64,000 bases of DNA from Metopolophium dirhodum. Lineage: Eukaryota > Arthropoda > Insecta > Hemiptera > Aphididae. Made by a program: the position numbers and the translations under genes. Shown here piece by piece: positions 12,014 to 23,419 of this stretch. Positions within the stretch are counted from its first letter, which is position 1. Every line of letters begins with the position of its first letter. The notes beneath the pieces were generated by a model that was not told where the DNA came from, did no database searches, and saw only the letters and a list, made by a program, of their open reading frames with translations. The DNA is taken from NCBI RefSeq assembly GCF_019925205.1, contig NC_083563.1, forward strand, positions 7,130,001-7,194,000, given 5' to 3'.

Positions 12014-12869
12014 AAATGTAGGACGTTGAAAATGCTCGTCTATTCAAACATTTCTGTAAAATTCTAATTTATTGAACTCTTGTGATGATTTTCAGAGTAT
12101 ATTTTATTCTTTTTCTCCGGGCGTCCTTTATGCTGTGTTCCTCAAACAGAAAACAGTGTACGGGATATATTTTATTTCGATTTTCAGATGAAATTTCAAT
12201 CGGCATGCGTTCTTATCTCGCAGTAGCTCTGTTCGCTACGAAACAAATTGAAGCATCGGCAGCCATTCTAATAAACAACAATTTGCTACTTGAAATATTT
12301 CGTGCGTATGGTAGGTAATTGGTATCTACCTAGCATAAAATATAAACGTTTCCTTTCAACGATAAAATTGAAAAAATAACAAAAGCAAAAATCATTGTTA
12401 AAACAAAATCAATTACATTTCTGAATGATTAATGTGATCACTGTTTACTAATACACTTCATACACACGAACTACTTCTGAGAAAAATAATACATAGTATC
12501 TCCAAAATCAATACTCATATTGTGTGTTCGTATAGTATGTTCACTAAGAATGTTTGATACGTAAATAAATATAACAATAAGAAAACAAAAACGTCTTTTT
12601 ACTTTTTTTTTTAGCGTAAACTTGGATAATTACTGATTATCCGATATACATATATATATAATTAGCCGATATTAAACTATTTAAACTAGATAAATCTATA
12701 CCTACCTACATTTGTATTTTTTTAAATAAGATATTGACCGCAAAAAATGGTTTAGTTGTTACATACAGTTTTCCTGTTATGTGGAATTCGTTTCTTCTCT
12801 TTATAAAATGTGGACAGTGAACATCATTGTTTTTGACTGCCATTCATTCATTGTATGATGGGCTTAATG
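12014..12869. other. Non-coding stretch with one weak open frame
   Basis: A plus-strand frame at 12082-12318 (78 codons) covers a slightly GC-richer patch. It is preceded by TTTTCAG at 12090-12096 and ends near a GTAGGT, so it could be a small exon, but its protein has no motif I recognise and chance is as likely. The rest is AT-rich and empty. Confidence 0.4.
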
Positions 12870-13050
12870 GAAGTTAAGTCTTTACTATCGGGTATTCGTG
12901 CCATTCGTGTAAGATCCATATGTGGTTAATTCTGAGCCTATTAAGTGTAATTTCTTCCTTATGGTTTAAACTAATGACATTTGGCCAGAGTTCAAGGAAG
13001 TGTTTTATTTCTCTTAATTAGTTTTTCGTAATATTGTAAAATTCAGTGTT
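12870..13050 (-). pseudogene. Degenerate LINE ORF2 fragment, RNase H C-terminal region
   Basis: On the minus strand the frame reads LREIKHFLELWPNVISL, then KEEITLNRLRINH, then HEWHEYPIVKT. This follows the LINE pattern of a KLR.IKP..W linker, a basic/acidic stretch EEI.L.RLRIGHT and a following HG.L block. One stop lies just upstream of LREIK. The GHT triad has become NHI, so the copy is inactive. Edges are approximate, with no tail or target duplication seen. Compare 1077-1340 on the same strand and 6096-6480 on the other. Confidence 0.75.
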
Positions 13051-13838
13051 CCATAGACTAAATATGCAGTAGTTATCTATAGCGGTGAAAATGCCGGAAA
13101 ATCTACAGAAAAATTCACGAAAATTTCAAATAAAAACCGTGTTTAACTCATAGCCCAAAAACATTTAGAAAAATTGGAGAATATTAAAATAATATATTTA
13201 AGAAGAAACTGAAAATTTGAATTATAGTAATAACTAATTAGTATTAATGTATTATCATTATTTAAAGGATCGTTTCCATTACTTTTCAGTTTTTTTCAGT
13301 TGTACAGGAAAAACATTTTTTTTATCTCTAGTTATCTACATTTCTACGTACTTGTATCAACTTGTAATGAAAAGCTATTTTCTAAGGGCTAGGATGCAAG
13401 AGTGGTCGCTGGAGGGGTTGGAAGACCATTCCCCCCACCGTTATGTTACCTAATATACATTTTTCTTAATTTATAAAACAAAAATTATATGCACTTTATT
13501 ATATTCTTGACTTGACTTTGCCTCTCCAAACCCACTCGGCTTATATTTCTACAGGCCCAATTATTTGTACGGTTGTTGTGAGTTATGTGGGTTTTCTTAA
13601 TTATTATTATTTTTATAAAAATTACCAATGAATAAACGGAAAATACTTGCCAATTTTTGGTAAGTATTACCTTCTGTGCAATAATTTTTATAACACTATT
13701 AAAATTATTTAATAATCCAAATTATGACAACGATAAATAATAAGAACCATTTTGTGATGCAAGTCTTAAATAATTATTGTACTTAAGAGTTTAATAAATA
13801 ATTTAGTTTTTGCCTTTTAAGTTATTTTTTATGTAAAA
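13051..13838. other. AT-rich non-coding stretch
   Basis: No gene seen. A GC-richer patch near 13380-13445 and another near 13505-13600 are unrecognised. Confidence 0.5.
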
Positions 13839-14381
13839 AATACTGATACATGTGACTTGGTGTGGCGCGGGTTTCACTGGTTCCCGGATGGATATCCATT
13901 CGGGTTTTTAGTGACAAACCCTTGCCACACATACCTACACACACGTATTCCAATCCAACCATACCCCCCCCCCCCCCACAAACAGCTAATTTGGTACATA
14001 AAACAGACCATAGTTGCTGGTGTAACAGGTAATATTTAACTCCGGTAAACATATCCTAGGTTATAGTTACCGGGGGTGGTTAATATATATTAGGATATTT
14101 TGACATCCCTAAATATATCCTGAGATATCCTAACACGACATCTTTACCAGGGGAAAGGGAACTATATCCTAGTATAATATATTCACCCGGAGGGGGGGGG
14201 GGCTAAAAATATCCCAGTGTTATTTAACCGGTGGCAAAAGTATCCTAGGATATATTTTTCCCCAGTTATTATAACCTAGGATAGATTTATTAGAGGAGGT
14301 AAAACATTATTGAGGGTAATAGAATCGTATGATACTGGGCTTGAGATCAATAAACAATAAAATACTGAAACATGTCACTTG
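13839..14381 (+). mobile_element. Unrecognised retroposon with 21-bp flanking direct repeat
   Basis: AATACTGATACATGTGACTTG at 13839-13859 recurs as AATACTGAAACATGTCACTTG at 14361-14381, with two mismatches in 21 bp. I take these as a target-site duplication around an insert of about 501 bp (13860-14360). The insert opens with a GC-rich segment (GTGTGGCGCGGGTTTCACTG), carries a C14 run at 13964-13977 and a G11 run at 14192-14202, and ends in an A-rich tail with AATAAA-type words (14350-14360). A long target duplication and A-rich end fit LINE-mediated retroposition. No coding frame is evident, and I see no clean Pol III boxes, so the source RNA is unknown. Confidence 0.65.
14049..14290. repeat. 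Degenerate interspersed TATCCTAGGATA motif array
   Basis: Inside the retroposon the palindromic word ATATCCTAGGATAT or a close variant occurs at about 14051, 14091, 14114, 14125, 14164, 14208, 14241 and 14272, in both orientations. The motifs are often separated by a second short word of the form ACCGG/CCCGG plus GG(T/G)AA. Spacing varies from about 10 to 45 bp. It is not a simple microsatellite; it looks like an eroded compound minisatellite. Confidence 0.75.
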
Positions 14382-15530
14382 ACTCAATTATTCGTGTAGG
14401 TTTCATTAGATTAAATTAAAAATATCATCTGTATTTTAATATACGTAATATTATATTATTATGCACGAATGTATTAATTCAATTTGTCTCGGATGAAATA
14501 CGATATTGTTATACTATGTACCTTGTACCTACATCCAATCAAATGACGAAAATTCGTTTATCTCGAGTTACGGAAGAGTGGAAGATTAGTTATAAAAGTT
14601 TTGTGTTGTCGACATATTTTAATATATTTTTAAAATCGTATAAATATAATACCGACCAAATATTATAAGTATATTATCCCAATGTAATTTATTTTCCATC
14701 TTCATTCTTATTTTAAACATATTCAATTCATGTAATTTTGTTACCGAGTAGTTTTCTTTTTTCATGAAAAATTAGCAAGATTTATTTGATACAATTTTAA
14801 TATTGTTTTAGTCACATTTTATTTAGCTACCTATGAAATAGAATCTAGATTTTACAGATTACAATAAAAATGAACTAAACTAATCTAATCCATTTTATAA
14901 AATAAATAGTCCATTAAATTTGTCAATTCTATTTTTTTTTTTAATGTAGATATATTATTATGCTAATGTATCGTATTTTTGAGGAACATTTAAATTATTT
15001 TATTGCTTTCACAATAAACAATGTTTTGAGTATAGAATCAATGCTCAAAAGTTTCATATACTCATATATAGTAAAGCTTCAATTATAAGATACCGAGGCT
15101 GAACTATACATACTATAGTACCTATTCTGAAATGATATTTATTTCGTTTTATTTGAATGCAAGAATTAACAACTTACAAACGTAAAAAATGTAATTATTT
15201 CAAACAAGCATGGTTTAGTATAGCAATGTCAGAAACCCTTTTTTTCGAAATGGTCAGTATTAGTTTTTGAATCTGATGGGTTCTCTTTATTCGTTTTTGA
15301 TGCATGTCAAAACCAGTTTTGTTTATCATGTACGACAAGTATTTTATCATTTCCAATTTATGAACAAATATGAATCTAAATAATAATAATTTACTTATGG
15401 TAATCCTCAACAATATACGTTAACAATATCGACTAATACAATTAAGATAGGACATTATAGTAGTTCAATGTTATCTATTTATGCAAATGTATCGTATACA
15501 ATAATATTATAACATAAGTATAAGAACATT
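14382..15530. other. AT-rich non-coding stretch
   Basis: I see no gene or bounded repeat. Confidence 0.6.
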
Positions 15531-15539
15531 TTATCATGT

Positions 15540-15890
15540 TTTTAACACTTTTCTTAAGTTTGGTTTCACGTCTGTCTGTGATCAAATCTTGCGCGCTCGA
15601 TTTGAGGCACTTTTTGAAGATGAAAAATTCTGAAAATTGGTATAGACCTTGGTCTTGGATGACAATACAATAATCCGTTGTCATTTTGGGACATGGACCA
15701 AAAAAAAAAAAAAGGATTGTCCCCACGACGTCGCCGTAATATCTCTCGCAGATATTGAACTTTCTCTCTTCCCCAAAAAAAACCGCAACCTCTTACGAAG
15801 CAAGTATAGGCGTGTCCTATCCATTATTATAATATCTATGGTAACAACGGTAATTATTACCAAATAACATTATACCGGTATTCTGATATA
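15540..15890. other. GC-richer block of unknown origin
   Basis: A segment with CpGs at about 15570-15610 and 15720-15800 surrounds an A13 run at 15699-15711. Overlapping open frames on both strands are short and unconvincing. The first half followed by an A-run could be an old retroposed fragment ending at 15711, but I see no target duplication. Confidence 0.3.
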
Positions 15891-15964
15891 GGTACCGAAA
15901 ACACCGGATAACATATTTCTTAAACGTTTAATAAAAATATTTACTTTCAACTAAAAAGTAGAAA

Positions 15965-16487
15965 ATAAAAAATAAAAAAAAAAATTTTAAAAACACACTT
16001 TTCCATAAAAACATTTAAAAAAAAATTTTAAAAATTGCACTAAAAAGACAAAAATAATTCTCTGTACTTAAAAATAATGAAAAATGTATTGATGAAAAAT
16101 TTAAAAGTGTGTGGTGCATCATACAAAACATTAAAAGCCGAGCTAAGTCTCACATACACTTCTTTGTTCAATCCTGTTTATAAGATAGTGACTGGCAGTA
16201 TATGTCAAGTATAAGAGCAAAATAATGAAAAATTTACTGATGAAAAATTTAAAAGCCAAGGAAAGTCTCACATACACTTCTTTGTTCAATCATGTTTATA
16301 AGATAGTGACTGGGAATATATGTCAAGTGTATGAGCACCACACACTTTTAAATTTTTCATCAATAAATTTTTCATTATTTTTAAGTACAGAGAATTATTT
16401 TTGTCTTTTTAGTGCAATTTTTAAAATTTTTTTTTAAATGTTTTTATGGAAAAGTGTGTTTTTAAAATTTTTTTTTTTATTTTTTAT
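15965..16487. repeat. Foldback element with 153-bp inverted arms
   Basis: The left arm (15965-16117) and right arm (16335-16487) are reverse complements over 153 bp, with about one mismatch (a G/T difference near 16086) plus possible slippage in A/T runs. The 217-bp loop (16118-16334) contains a direct duplication. A segment with AAGTCTCACATACACTTCTT occurs at about 16144 and again at 16263, and the preceding GATGAAAAATTTAAAAG word recurs at 16091 and 16239, offset about 148 bp. No target duplication is obvious. A transcript across it would fold into a very long hairpin. There is no coding potential beyond a 70-codon frame created by the repeats. Confidence 0.93.
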
Positions 16488-19241
16488 ATTATAAGTTAAA
16501 ATTTATTTGTATATCATTTAATTTAAAAATTATATCAAACGGTTTTAAGAAAATGAAGGTTATACCTAAGCACATAAGTATGTTAATAGTTCGTATTATA
16601 TATTTAATGTTGAGGTAAATTAAAATATAAATACTTTAATTATGCAACGAGCATTAAACACAGACCTAATTTATAATACAACAACATATAGTGTATCTAA
16701 TAATTTATTACACTGAACTCGAAAATGTGTATAATTTTTGTAAATTTTAATTTAAGTATTAACAATACGACAAAAGTAAAATATATTCACATTAACTAAA
16801 ATTTAACCATGTATATTTTTACGAATAATATGTGTAATAAATAATAATAATAATATAATTTTAAATGATATTTATTTGAAAACATAATTCATGAACCGAA
16901 AATGATTTATTGCACACTATAAAAACGATTTAGTCTTTTATTTTAGCATTGAATTCATAAAAGAAACATTACAATACCTAAACATAACCGGGTGACTCAA
17001 AATATTATTTCGTTCATCAAATGAAATTCCATATTAAGGCTCGCAACCGATATAAAGTTATAAACCTATAATAATAATCATTAATATTATTAATAGGTAC
17101 ACGTGTCCAAGGGGGCAGATAATTTCTGGGAGGGGGTCGTATCCAGCGAAAACGCGTTGACCGCAGGGTCTATAATCGAGTGATAATACACCGTTGGGTA
17201 GGTGCCCAAACTTAAATCGGTTCACATCTCGCAATAAAAATGTCATCCCGATTTTGTTTACGAGTCCCATGTGAAAATTTAACTGCTTCCGTGAAATTTG
17301 TTTGTTTTTGAATTTATACTTTTATTTTTTGTTATAATTTAATTTGTTCTTCTTTTAATTTTCTCTTTGAAAATTCTACAACTTTAATATTATAAAATAA
17401 AGTTTGAACACTATCTAAACTCAACATATAAACACATATATCGATATAGGCATTTAATGTAACAATAATTCTGAATCTAACATATTATTTTACTCTAGGT
17501 TTATGGACTATGAAATAATGTTACAATATTTTTACTTCGTTATTATAATTTATAACCGACGAATCAATTGTATACTGTGTATAACAATGTAATTGTTTTT
17601 ACAATATAATTACTAAATGTATATACGTTTTATGTAACATATATTTGGTAAATCAAATCATGCATTACCTAGTATACATAATTATTAATTATTATTGAAT
17701 TATTTACTACCTACTCGCGATCAAAAATTATTATTTTTTAAATAAAGACAGTGTTTTTAAAAACCATTGTGCAGAATATTATTTTATGAAGTTAAATTAA
17801 ATTTTTCATAAATATAATATGGTTTTATTGTGCAATATACCTACTATGTTTGAAAATATTGAATTTTTAATAAATTAATTTATAAATGTGGTTACTTACT
17901 TTAATTATAATTTTTAAACTAGAAAAACTCATGATTATATTACAGTAGGTACCTATATATTTTGAGCATATTATAGTAATACGCCAATTCAGTAAATTGA
18001 TATTATAGTTTAATTTAAGTTTTAATATATTATTATCTATTTATTATACACTTATGTTCTTCATTTTGTTATGTACAATATATTATTCAATTTATAATAG
18101 GAATTGGTTTCATGTTTTTAATAACTTTTATGTCAGTAACCGATTTATCCTAAAGAGTACATTTCTTTCCCAACAGCAAAATATTCGTCATAAACTATTT
18201 TGGGAAAGCGCCTTAAGTAGAACATAAAAAAATGCCGCAATTGAATCGCCACAAAAGACTACGGAATAGCAGTAACCAGTAATCGGTTTAATATTCCAAG
18301 CAGGGTTGGCGATTTTATTTTAATATATAACGTCACATCTGGCGCCGGAAAACATGTTTTTGCCCTTAGTTGTTCTCGATGTAATTTCAAAGGTGAAATA
18401 TTTTTAATAAGGAAATAGCTACATCGTTGTAGAGCTATTTCAAGTCACCGAATACATCGTTTTACCGAGCTTCCCTTTTAGGGACGCTTTGTACAAAGTT
18501 CTTGGATGATGTTAACTTTTCACTTGCAACCGGTAGTAAACGCTACGACACTAACTTGAAAAGATGGCTGACTTCTCCATGTATACAATAAAAATGTTCA
18601 AGGGCTTTGTACAGTTGCTTAGAAGTACTATTTTGCTATAATTTGATTAAAATGTTCGTTTATAGTTCAATCAGATTTACTTACCTATCACTAAAATTCG
18701 ACGAAATATGCTTTCAAGTGAGATACAAGTTATGTCTCTACTTTCATATCAGTCGACAACAGCAGTGGAAACCAAACATTTTGTATACAAAATATTATAA
18801 TTGTAAATATTTTAGGAAATAAATGAAGATCGTTTTTTAATACTATATAATTCATGTTTTTAAAGTGCACATCAAAGAGTTACAAGACATTTAATATTCA
18901 AAATGTGTATAGGTAATTCTCTTCCAATTTGATAATCAATTAAGACGTCACATTTTAACGAAAATATAATTAATACAATATGACTTTCAATCTATAAAAC
19001 ATGGTTACTTTCATACACATATTATAATATGTATCTGAACGGTAAATATATTGATCAGTATATTATAACAACTAAACAACTAAATGAAGCATGACATTTA
19101 ATTTCATTGTTATCTAATACATTATACACTTCAACACAATTTAAAAGTATAAACAAAATATTAGATTGTGATTATACGTCCTATGTTAATTAGTAATAAT
19201 AAATATATATATATTTAAAAAAAAAAAATTGTTTTGTTTTA
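16488..19241. other. AT-rich non-coding stretch with two GC-richer islands
   Basis: No gene seen. Patches at about 17095-17275 and 18165-18600 are GC-richer than the surroundings. The second is about 430 bp and contains no frame over about 40 codons on inspection, so conserved non-coding DNA or an old insertion are possibilities. The rest is low complexity. Confidence 0.45.
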
Positions 19242-20571
19242 GATTCTTAATGGAACGATGAATGTATTGATTTTACAATGAAATGTGATTTTTTTATTAT
19301 TAATTTTTTTTAATTTTTGTTTCTGTGTACACGACAAGTAGTTGAAATAATGCTTCGATTTTCAACTTCAGTATCTTGTTAGATGGGAAAGTGAATATTG
19401 TTGGTGCATTTGAAGGTCAAATTCCCAATAGTTTTCAACATTTCCGGGAAAAACAACATAACAATTAAGGAAAAACGGGAATTTTTACGCAAAATCGGTT
19501 TTTCACAAAATCATTTTTGGTTTTTGGTGTAACTCTAAAACAAATGGAACGTATATACATGATATTTTTACTGGTCGTTTATATTTGCATTTTCTATACA
19601 CGATAAAATTTTCAAAATATTTTGATTTGTTTTGAACTGTTTAGGAACATTTTCTGTTTCCCATTTTATTAGTCTTTTTTTCTAAATGTCAATAAAACTT
19701 ACTTTGTTGGGTAACAACTTGAAAATTTAATACAAGGCTCCTAATATATTGATACAATGATATTTGAAAATTATTAAAAATTCTTAGTCACAGTTTTTAT
19801 TTATAATCATTTAAAGTTATAATATTGACAAAATACGGAAAAATCACGAAAATTAGCAAATTATTTCGATTTGAGAATTTGTAAAAATTTTTCTTTTTAA
19901 ATCTAAGATTTGAAAATATAATGCAAGATTCTTTATAAGTTTGTCTACCTTTATCAAAAAAAATGTCTACAAGCACATCAAATTAAATTTTTATGAGCGT
20001 TTGAAATTCATATTTTTACAATATTGAATATTCACTCCATTTTTCATGTAGTGGTTTTGTTATTTTATTGTTATTCAAAAACGAATAACTGTAGATACAT
20101 GAAAATTTTACTAAATGTTTATATTTTTATTTTCTATACACCATAAAATGTTGAAAATATTTTGACTTTTTTTAAGCTGTTTACGGACATTGTCAGTTTC
20201 CAATTTTTTTTAGTTTTTTTCTCTATAAATATCAATACAATTTTATTTGTTAGGTAAAAAGCATGAAAATTTAATGCAAGGCACCTGATATATTGTTACA
20301 ATAGCAATTGAAAAATATTAAAAATACATATACACAGTTTTTTTTTACAAGCATTTAAAGTTCGAATTTTGACAAAATTTATCAAATTTAAATTTAATAA
20401 TTATTTTGTAGTTAAAAATGTATAAAATGTTCAATTTTTATAGCTAAGGATTGAAAATTTAAAACAAGGTTCCACGTAAATAGGTAAAAATTTAATTTAC
20501 TTTGTTCACAGTAATATTATCAAATATACTAAGTAATATCATAGGGTGACTGACCGTTTTCGCTCAGAATC
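19242..20571 (+). mobile_element. Repeat family R, copy 1 (about 1.33 kb)
   Basis: The unit begins GATTCTTAATGGAACGATGA and ends TTTTCGCTCAGAATC. Reading the end in reverse gives GATTCTGAGCGAAA, so the copy has short inverted ends (degraded on the left). The whole length aligns with 23757-25113. Internally, about 19541-19930 and 20078-20480 are a diverged tandem duplication with an offset near 538 bp; both share TTTATATTT.CATTTTCTATACAC and AAAATATTTTGA. There is no protein frame. It is probably a non-autonomous DNA transposon or an expanded non-coding repeat family. Confidence 0.85.
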
Positions 20572-20625
20572 ATTTTTCTTATACAATGATATTATATCAT
20601 TGAATTAAAATTAAACTTTTTTTAA
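20572..20625 (-). repeat. Partial terminal module M, inverted
   Basis: TTTTTCTTATACAATGATATTATATCATTGAATT follows copy 1, and the same sequence follows copy 2 at 25114-25150. It contains the perfect inverted repeat AATGATA-TTA-TATCATT. This is the remaining stub of a longer module seen in full at 25114-25240. Confidence 0.75.
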
Positions 20626-20810
20626 TGTGATAATATGTTTTTTGTTGTATTAATATTGTTTTATATAATAAAGTCTAAGTTTTTGATTGTGATTAATCAA
20701 TTGTAATCAAAAACGAATGATTACAAATTAAAATATTTTGTGATGATAAAAATATTTTAGGTAAGCTATATTTATTATATTTATAAACTCGTATTATGAA
20801 ATAAACTGGG

Positions 20811-20960
20811 GAAAATGCTCTACTATGTTGTAGGTTTCGAGTGTAGGTACCTATTGTCATTGAGTAAATCACTTTTATGAATGTGCTAAATTTGAATTCA
20901 ACAATAAATCATTGCACACAAAAAACGATTCTGAACGGTGAAAAGTGTGTCAGACTCTAT
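20811..20960 (+). repeat. Terminal module M, plus orientation
   Basis: A segment with CTCTACTATGTTGTAGGTTT, then GTGCTAAATTTGAATTCAA, then ACGATTCTGAACGGTGAAAA. It aligns with 23430-23600 and with the reverse complement of 25085-25215. Its CGATTCTGA core is the same as the inverted end of family R, so this looks like the left terminus of a further element whose body is missing or unrecognised. Confidence 0.65.
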
Positions 20961-22339
20961 TTTTAAAAAGATTTTATGATTTATTTGAACTATTTTTGCC
21001 AAAAATATCGCATTATTATGTCGTGTTATATTATTTTATTAACTTATATAAGTCAATATACCTTAACGTGAAACAGGGTGAATTGGTTCGTGGAATAAAT
21101 ATCCTAAGATTAGTCTATATATCTCGAAAATTGCTTCATGTAATTATGTATCAATAGATGACATTAATATAGATATTACCGAAAAGTTTTAAGTTTCTAG
21201 AATTAATATTTTTAGAATAACACTAAAATCGATTTTATAAAAACAGGTGTTGTGTAAATATTCTCGTTTTGCGCTGTTTTAAGTTCATTTTTCATACTAT
21301 TTTTTTTTAAAAATACGATATTTAAATTATTTTTATGCATTTGACTTCCCAAAGTACCACTAGATCCAATGTAACTGCCAGAATCCACCATAAAAGATTG
21401 AAGCATATTAATATTATTTCAAAGGGTGAGACATAAAAAAAAAAAATCACACATTGTTCTAAAATCAATAGATTCGTGTCTCAACTCAGAATCTAAATTA
21501 GGTTAATGATAACGACGTTAATGTTGTGAGATATTATTATAGTACCTATCTACGTGCTAACATAATAACCATGTATATGTATTATGTACCAGTTATAGAT
21601 AGTATATAGTAAATATAAATTCGAATGTCATATACTTAAATCTGATAATTTTGCCGTAAATGTTATAGTGTTGTAAATATGTTTTACTATAAATACCTAT
21701 AGACTGCACAGTATATAATTTATTATAAATGTTATCTTCAGTCGTACAATTTAAAACCACATTTTTTGTACTTAAATGAAATGACCAATGTGATTTTTAA
21801 AACATATTTTTCTACAATAATATATAATATTTAAAATCAATATATTATTATTGTTTTTATTTTTTGATTAAGTGGTTTTTTATGAATTCTAAAATATCAG
21901 CTAATACAAATTCCTAATATTTGGTTCAATGTGTTTATAATATTTATATTTTAGAATATAAAATAAAAATAATGAAATCAGCTTTTGTTTAAAGAAATTG
22001 TAATATCTACACGTAGAATCTCTTAAAATGTATACGTTTGTATATACATTTATTGAAAAATCACGTGCGTATTTGGAATCAAATGTTAGTTCCAGTTGTA
22101 TTATTTTTCATACTCATCTCAGCGAGAAAAAAATTCTTAGAAAAAATTTAAATAGGTACTTAAATATATGGTTTATTGTAAATAAACTTCACATTTAATA
22201 GTCAATAACGATAAAAAATGAATGCATTATAAGATGCGTAAGTAATTTGTTTTTTTTTTTGTATTACAAACTAAAAAATATCAGCCAAATACCTACTTGA
22301 AATAAAAATGTATAATTCATCCAATATGAATAGGACTGA
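20961..22339. other. AT-rich non-coding stretch
   Basis: No gene or bounded repeat recognised between the M module and the N repeat. Confidence 0.5.
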
Positions 22340-22615
22340 ATAGGTATATAATTTTCCCGAACGAAACTCAGTTATCACCTATAAATATAATTTTAAAAGC
22401 TTAAAAATGCATTGTTTTGAATATTATATTTTATTTATCATTGTTTTTCCCCATCTCAGTAAGTATAATAATTATTACCTCTGCTAGTCGAATTACACTT
22501 TGCGTTTCCGTTCTACAGTCAAACAAACCATTATTAACTCGTGCCCGTTGTACAAAATGGTTTTTTCTTCTCGTTAAATTATTTCACTTCTGCTACTGTA
22601 GGTTCTTATGTACCT
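22340..22615 (+). repeat. Direct repeat N, copy 1
   Basis: About 275 bp align with 23061-23325 at roughly 75-80% by eye. Shared words include ACTCAGTTA, TTATCATTGTTTTTCC, CTCAGTAAGTATAAT and ATTATTTCACTT.TG.TAC.GTAGGTT. The region includes a 66-codon frame that is not conserved in the other copy, so I treat it as non-coding. This copy is interrupted at its right end by the LINE tail. Confidence 0.75.
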
Positions 22616-22617
22616 AG

Positions 22618-22850
22618 TCATCTAGCTTTCAACACACCTCTCGGGGACCCTCCCAGACTTCTCAAACGGAAATGGTGCTTTAACCTGAACATTTAAATAA
22701 TTGAAAATTAGCAGATGGTCTCAACTGACTTCCTTTCATGTCTATTCTCACTCAAATTAATAAATTAATTGTAAATAAAAATACTGATTTTACTGATACT
22801 ATATTGTATACATTTTAGTTGTTCATAAATAAAGCTGATTAAAAAAAAAA
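22618..22850 (+). mobile_element. 5'-truncated LINE 3' end with poly(A)
   Basis: The frame reads NTPLGDPPRLLKRKWCFNL up to a TAA at 22694-22696. This resembles the basic, Trp/Cys-containing C-terminus of many insect LINE ORF2 proteins (the family match is from memory and tentative). About 130 bp of AT-rich 3' UTR follow, then AATAAA at 22828-22833 and A10 at 22841-22850. A polyadenylation signal a short distance from a genomic A-run indicates retroposed RNA. No target duplication is visible. Confidence 0.55.
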
Positions 22851-23060
22851 GTAAGAGCCTATGCCATGAAGGCCTACTTAAGGACATTTCAAAATTTCCA
22901 TTTTATTTTTAATCTATTTTATTAAATTTTAAAATCTAACAAACCAAAATTAGATAAATATTATATTTTATAGTATAAAAAGAATTATTATTTTCTAATG
23001 GTATTCATTGTAATAAATATTTGTGTGTAGACACATGCTTAGATTTATATGAAAAATAGT
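22851..23060. other. Short AT-rich spacer
   Basis: It lies between the LINE tail and repeat N copy 2. Nothing is recognised in it. Confidence 0.5.
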
Positions 23061-23325
23061 AAATGTATAATTTTTCCAAACAAAACTCAGTTAGCTCTCC
23101 CAAAATTATAACTTTAAAAGGTTTCTTTTGAATATAATATATTTATCATTGTTTTTCCTTCTCTCAGTAAGTATAATTATTACCTCCGGTAGTTGAATTA
23201 CATTTTGCATTCCCATTTTACAGTCCAACAAACAGTTAGTACTCGTACCCGTAGAACAAAATAATAATTTTTTTTTTTTATCAAATTATTTCACTTTTGT
23301 TACAGTAGGTTACTATGATAAAATG
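23061..23325 (+). repeat. Direct repeat N, copy 2
   Basis: Diverged partner of 22340-22615, same orientation, about 720 bp downstream. It is followed within about 100 bp by module M and then by repeat R copy 2, so N, M and R may all belong to one larger element family. Confidence 0.75.
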
Positions 23326-23419
23326 GCTTAAATCGTATTCCTCAAGTCAAATGTACATTATAATTATATTTTTTAATTTTAATTTTGAATGCAAAGGTTT
23401 ATTGTTTTTCAAATTTAAT

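Noticed and set aside
15649..15867. Overlapping sense/antisense frames of 60-83 codons
   Set aside because: They arise around an A13 run in a GC-richer patch, and no recognisable motif occurs on either strand.
16225..16437. 70-codon plus frame
   Set aside because: It spans the loop and right arm of the foldback and is a by-product of the inverted repeat.
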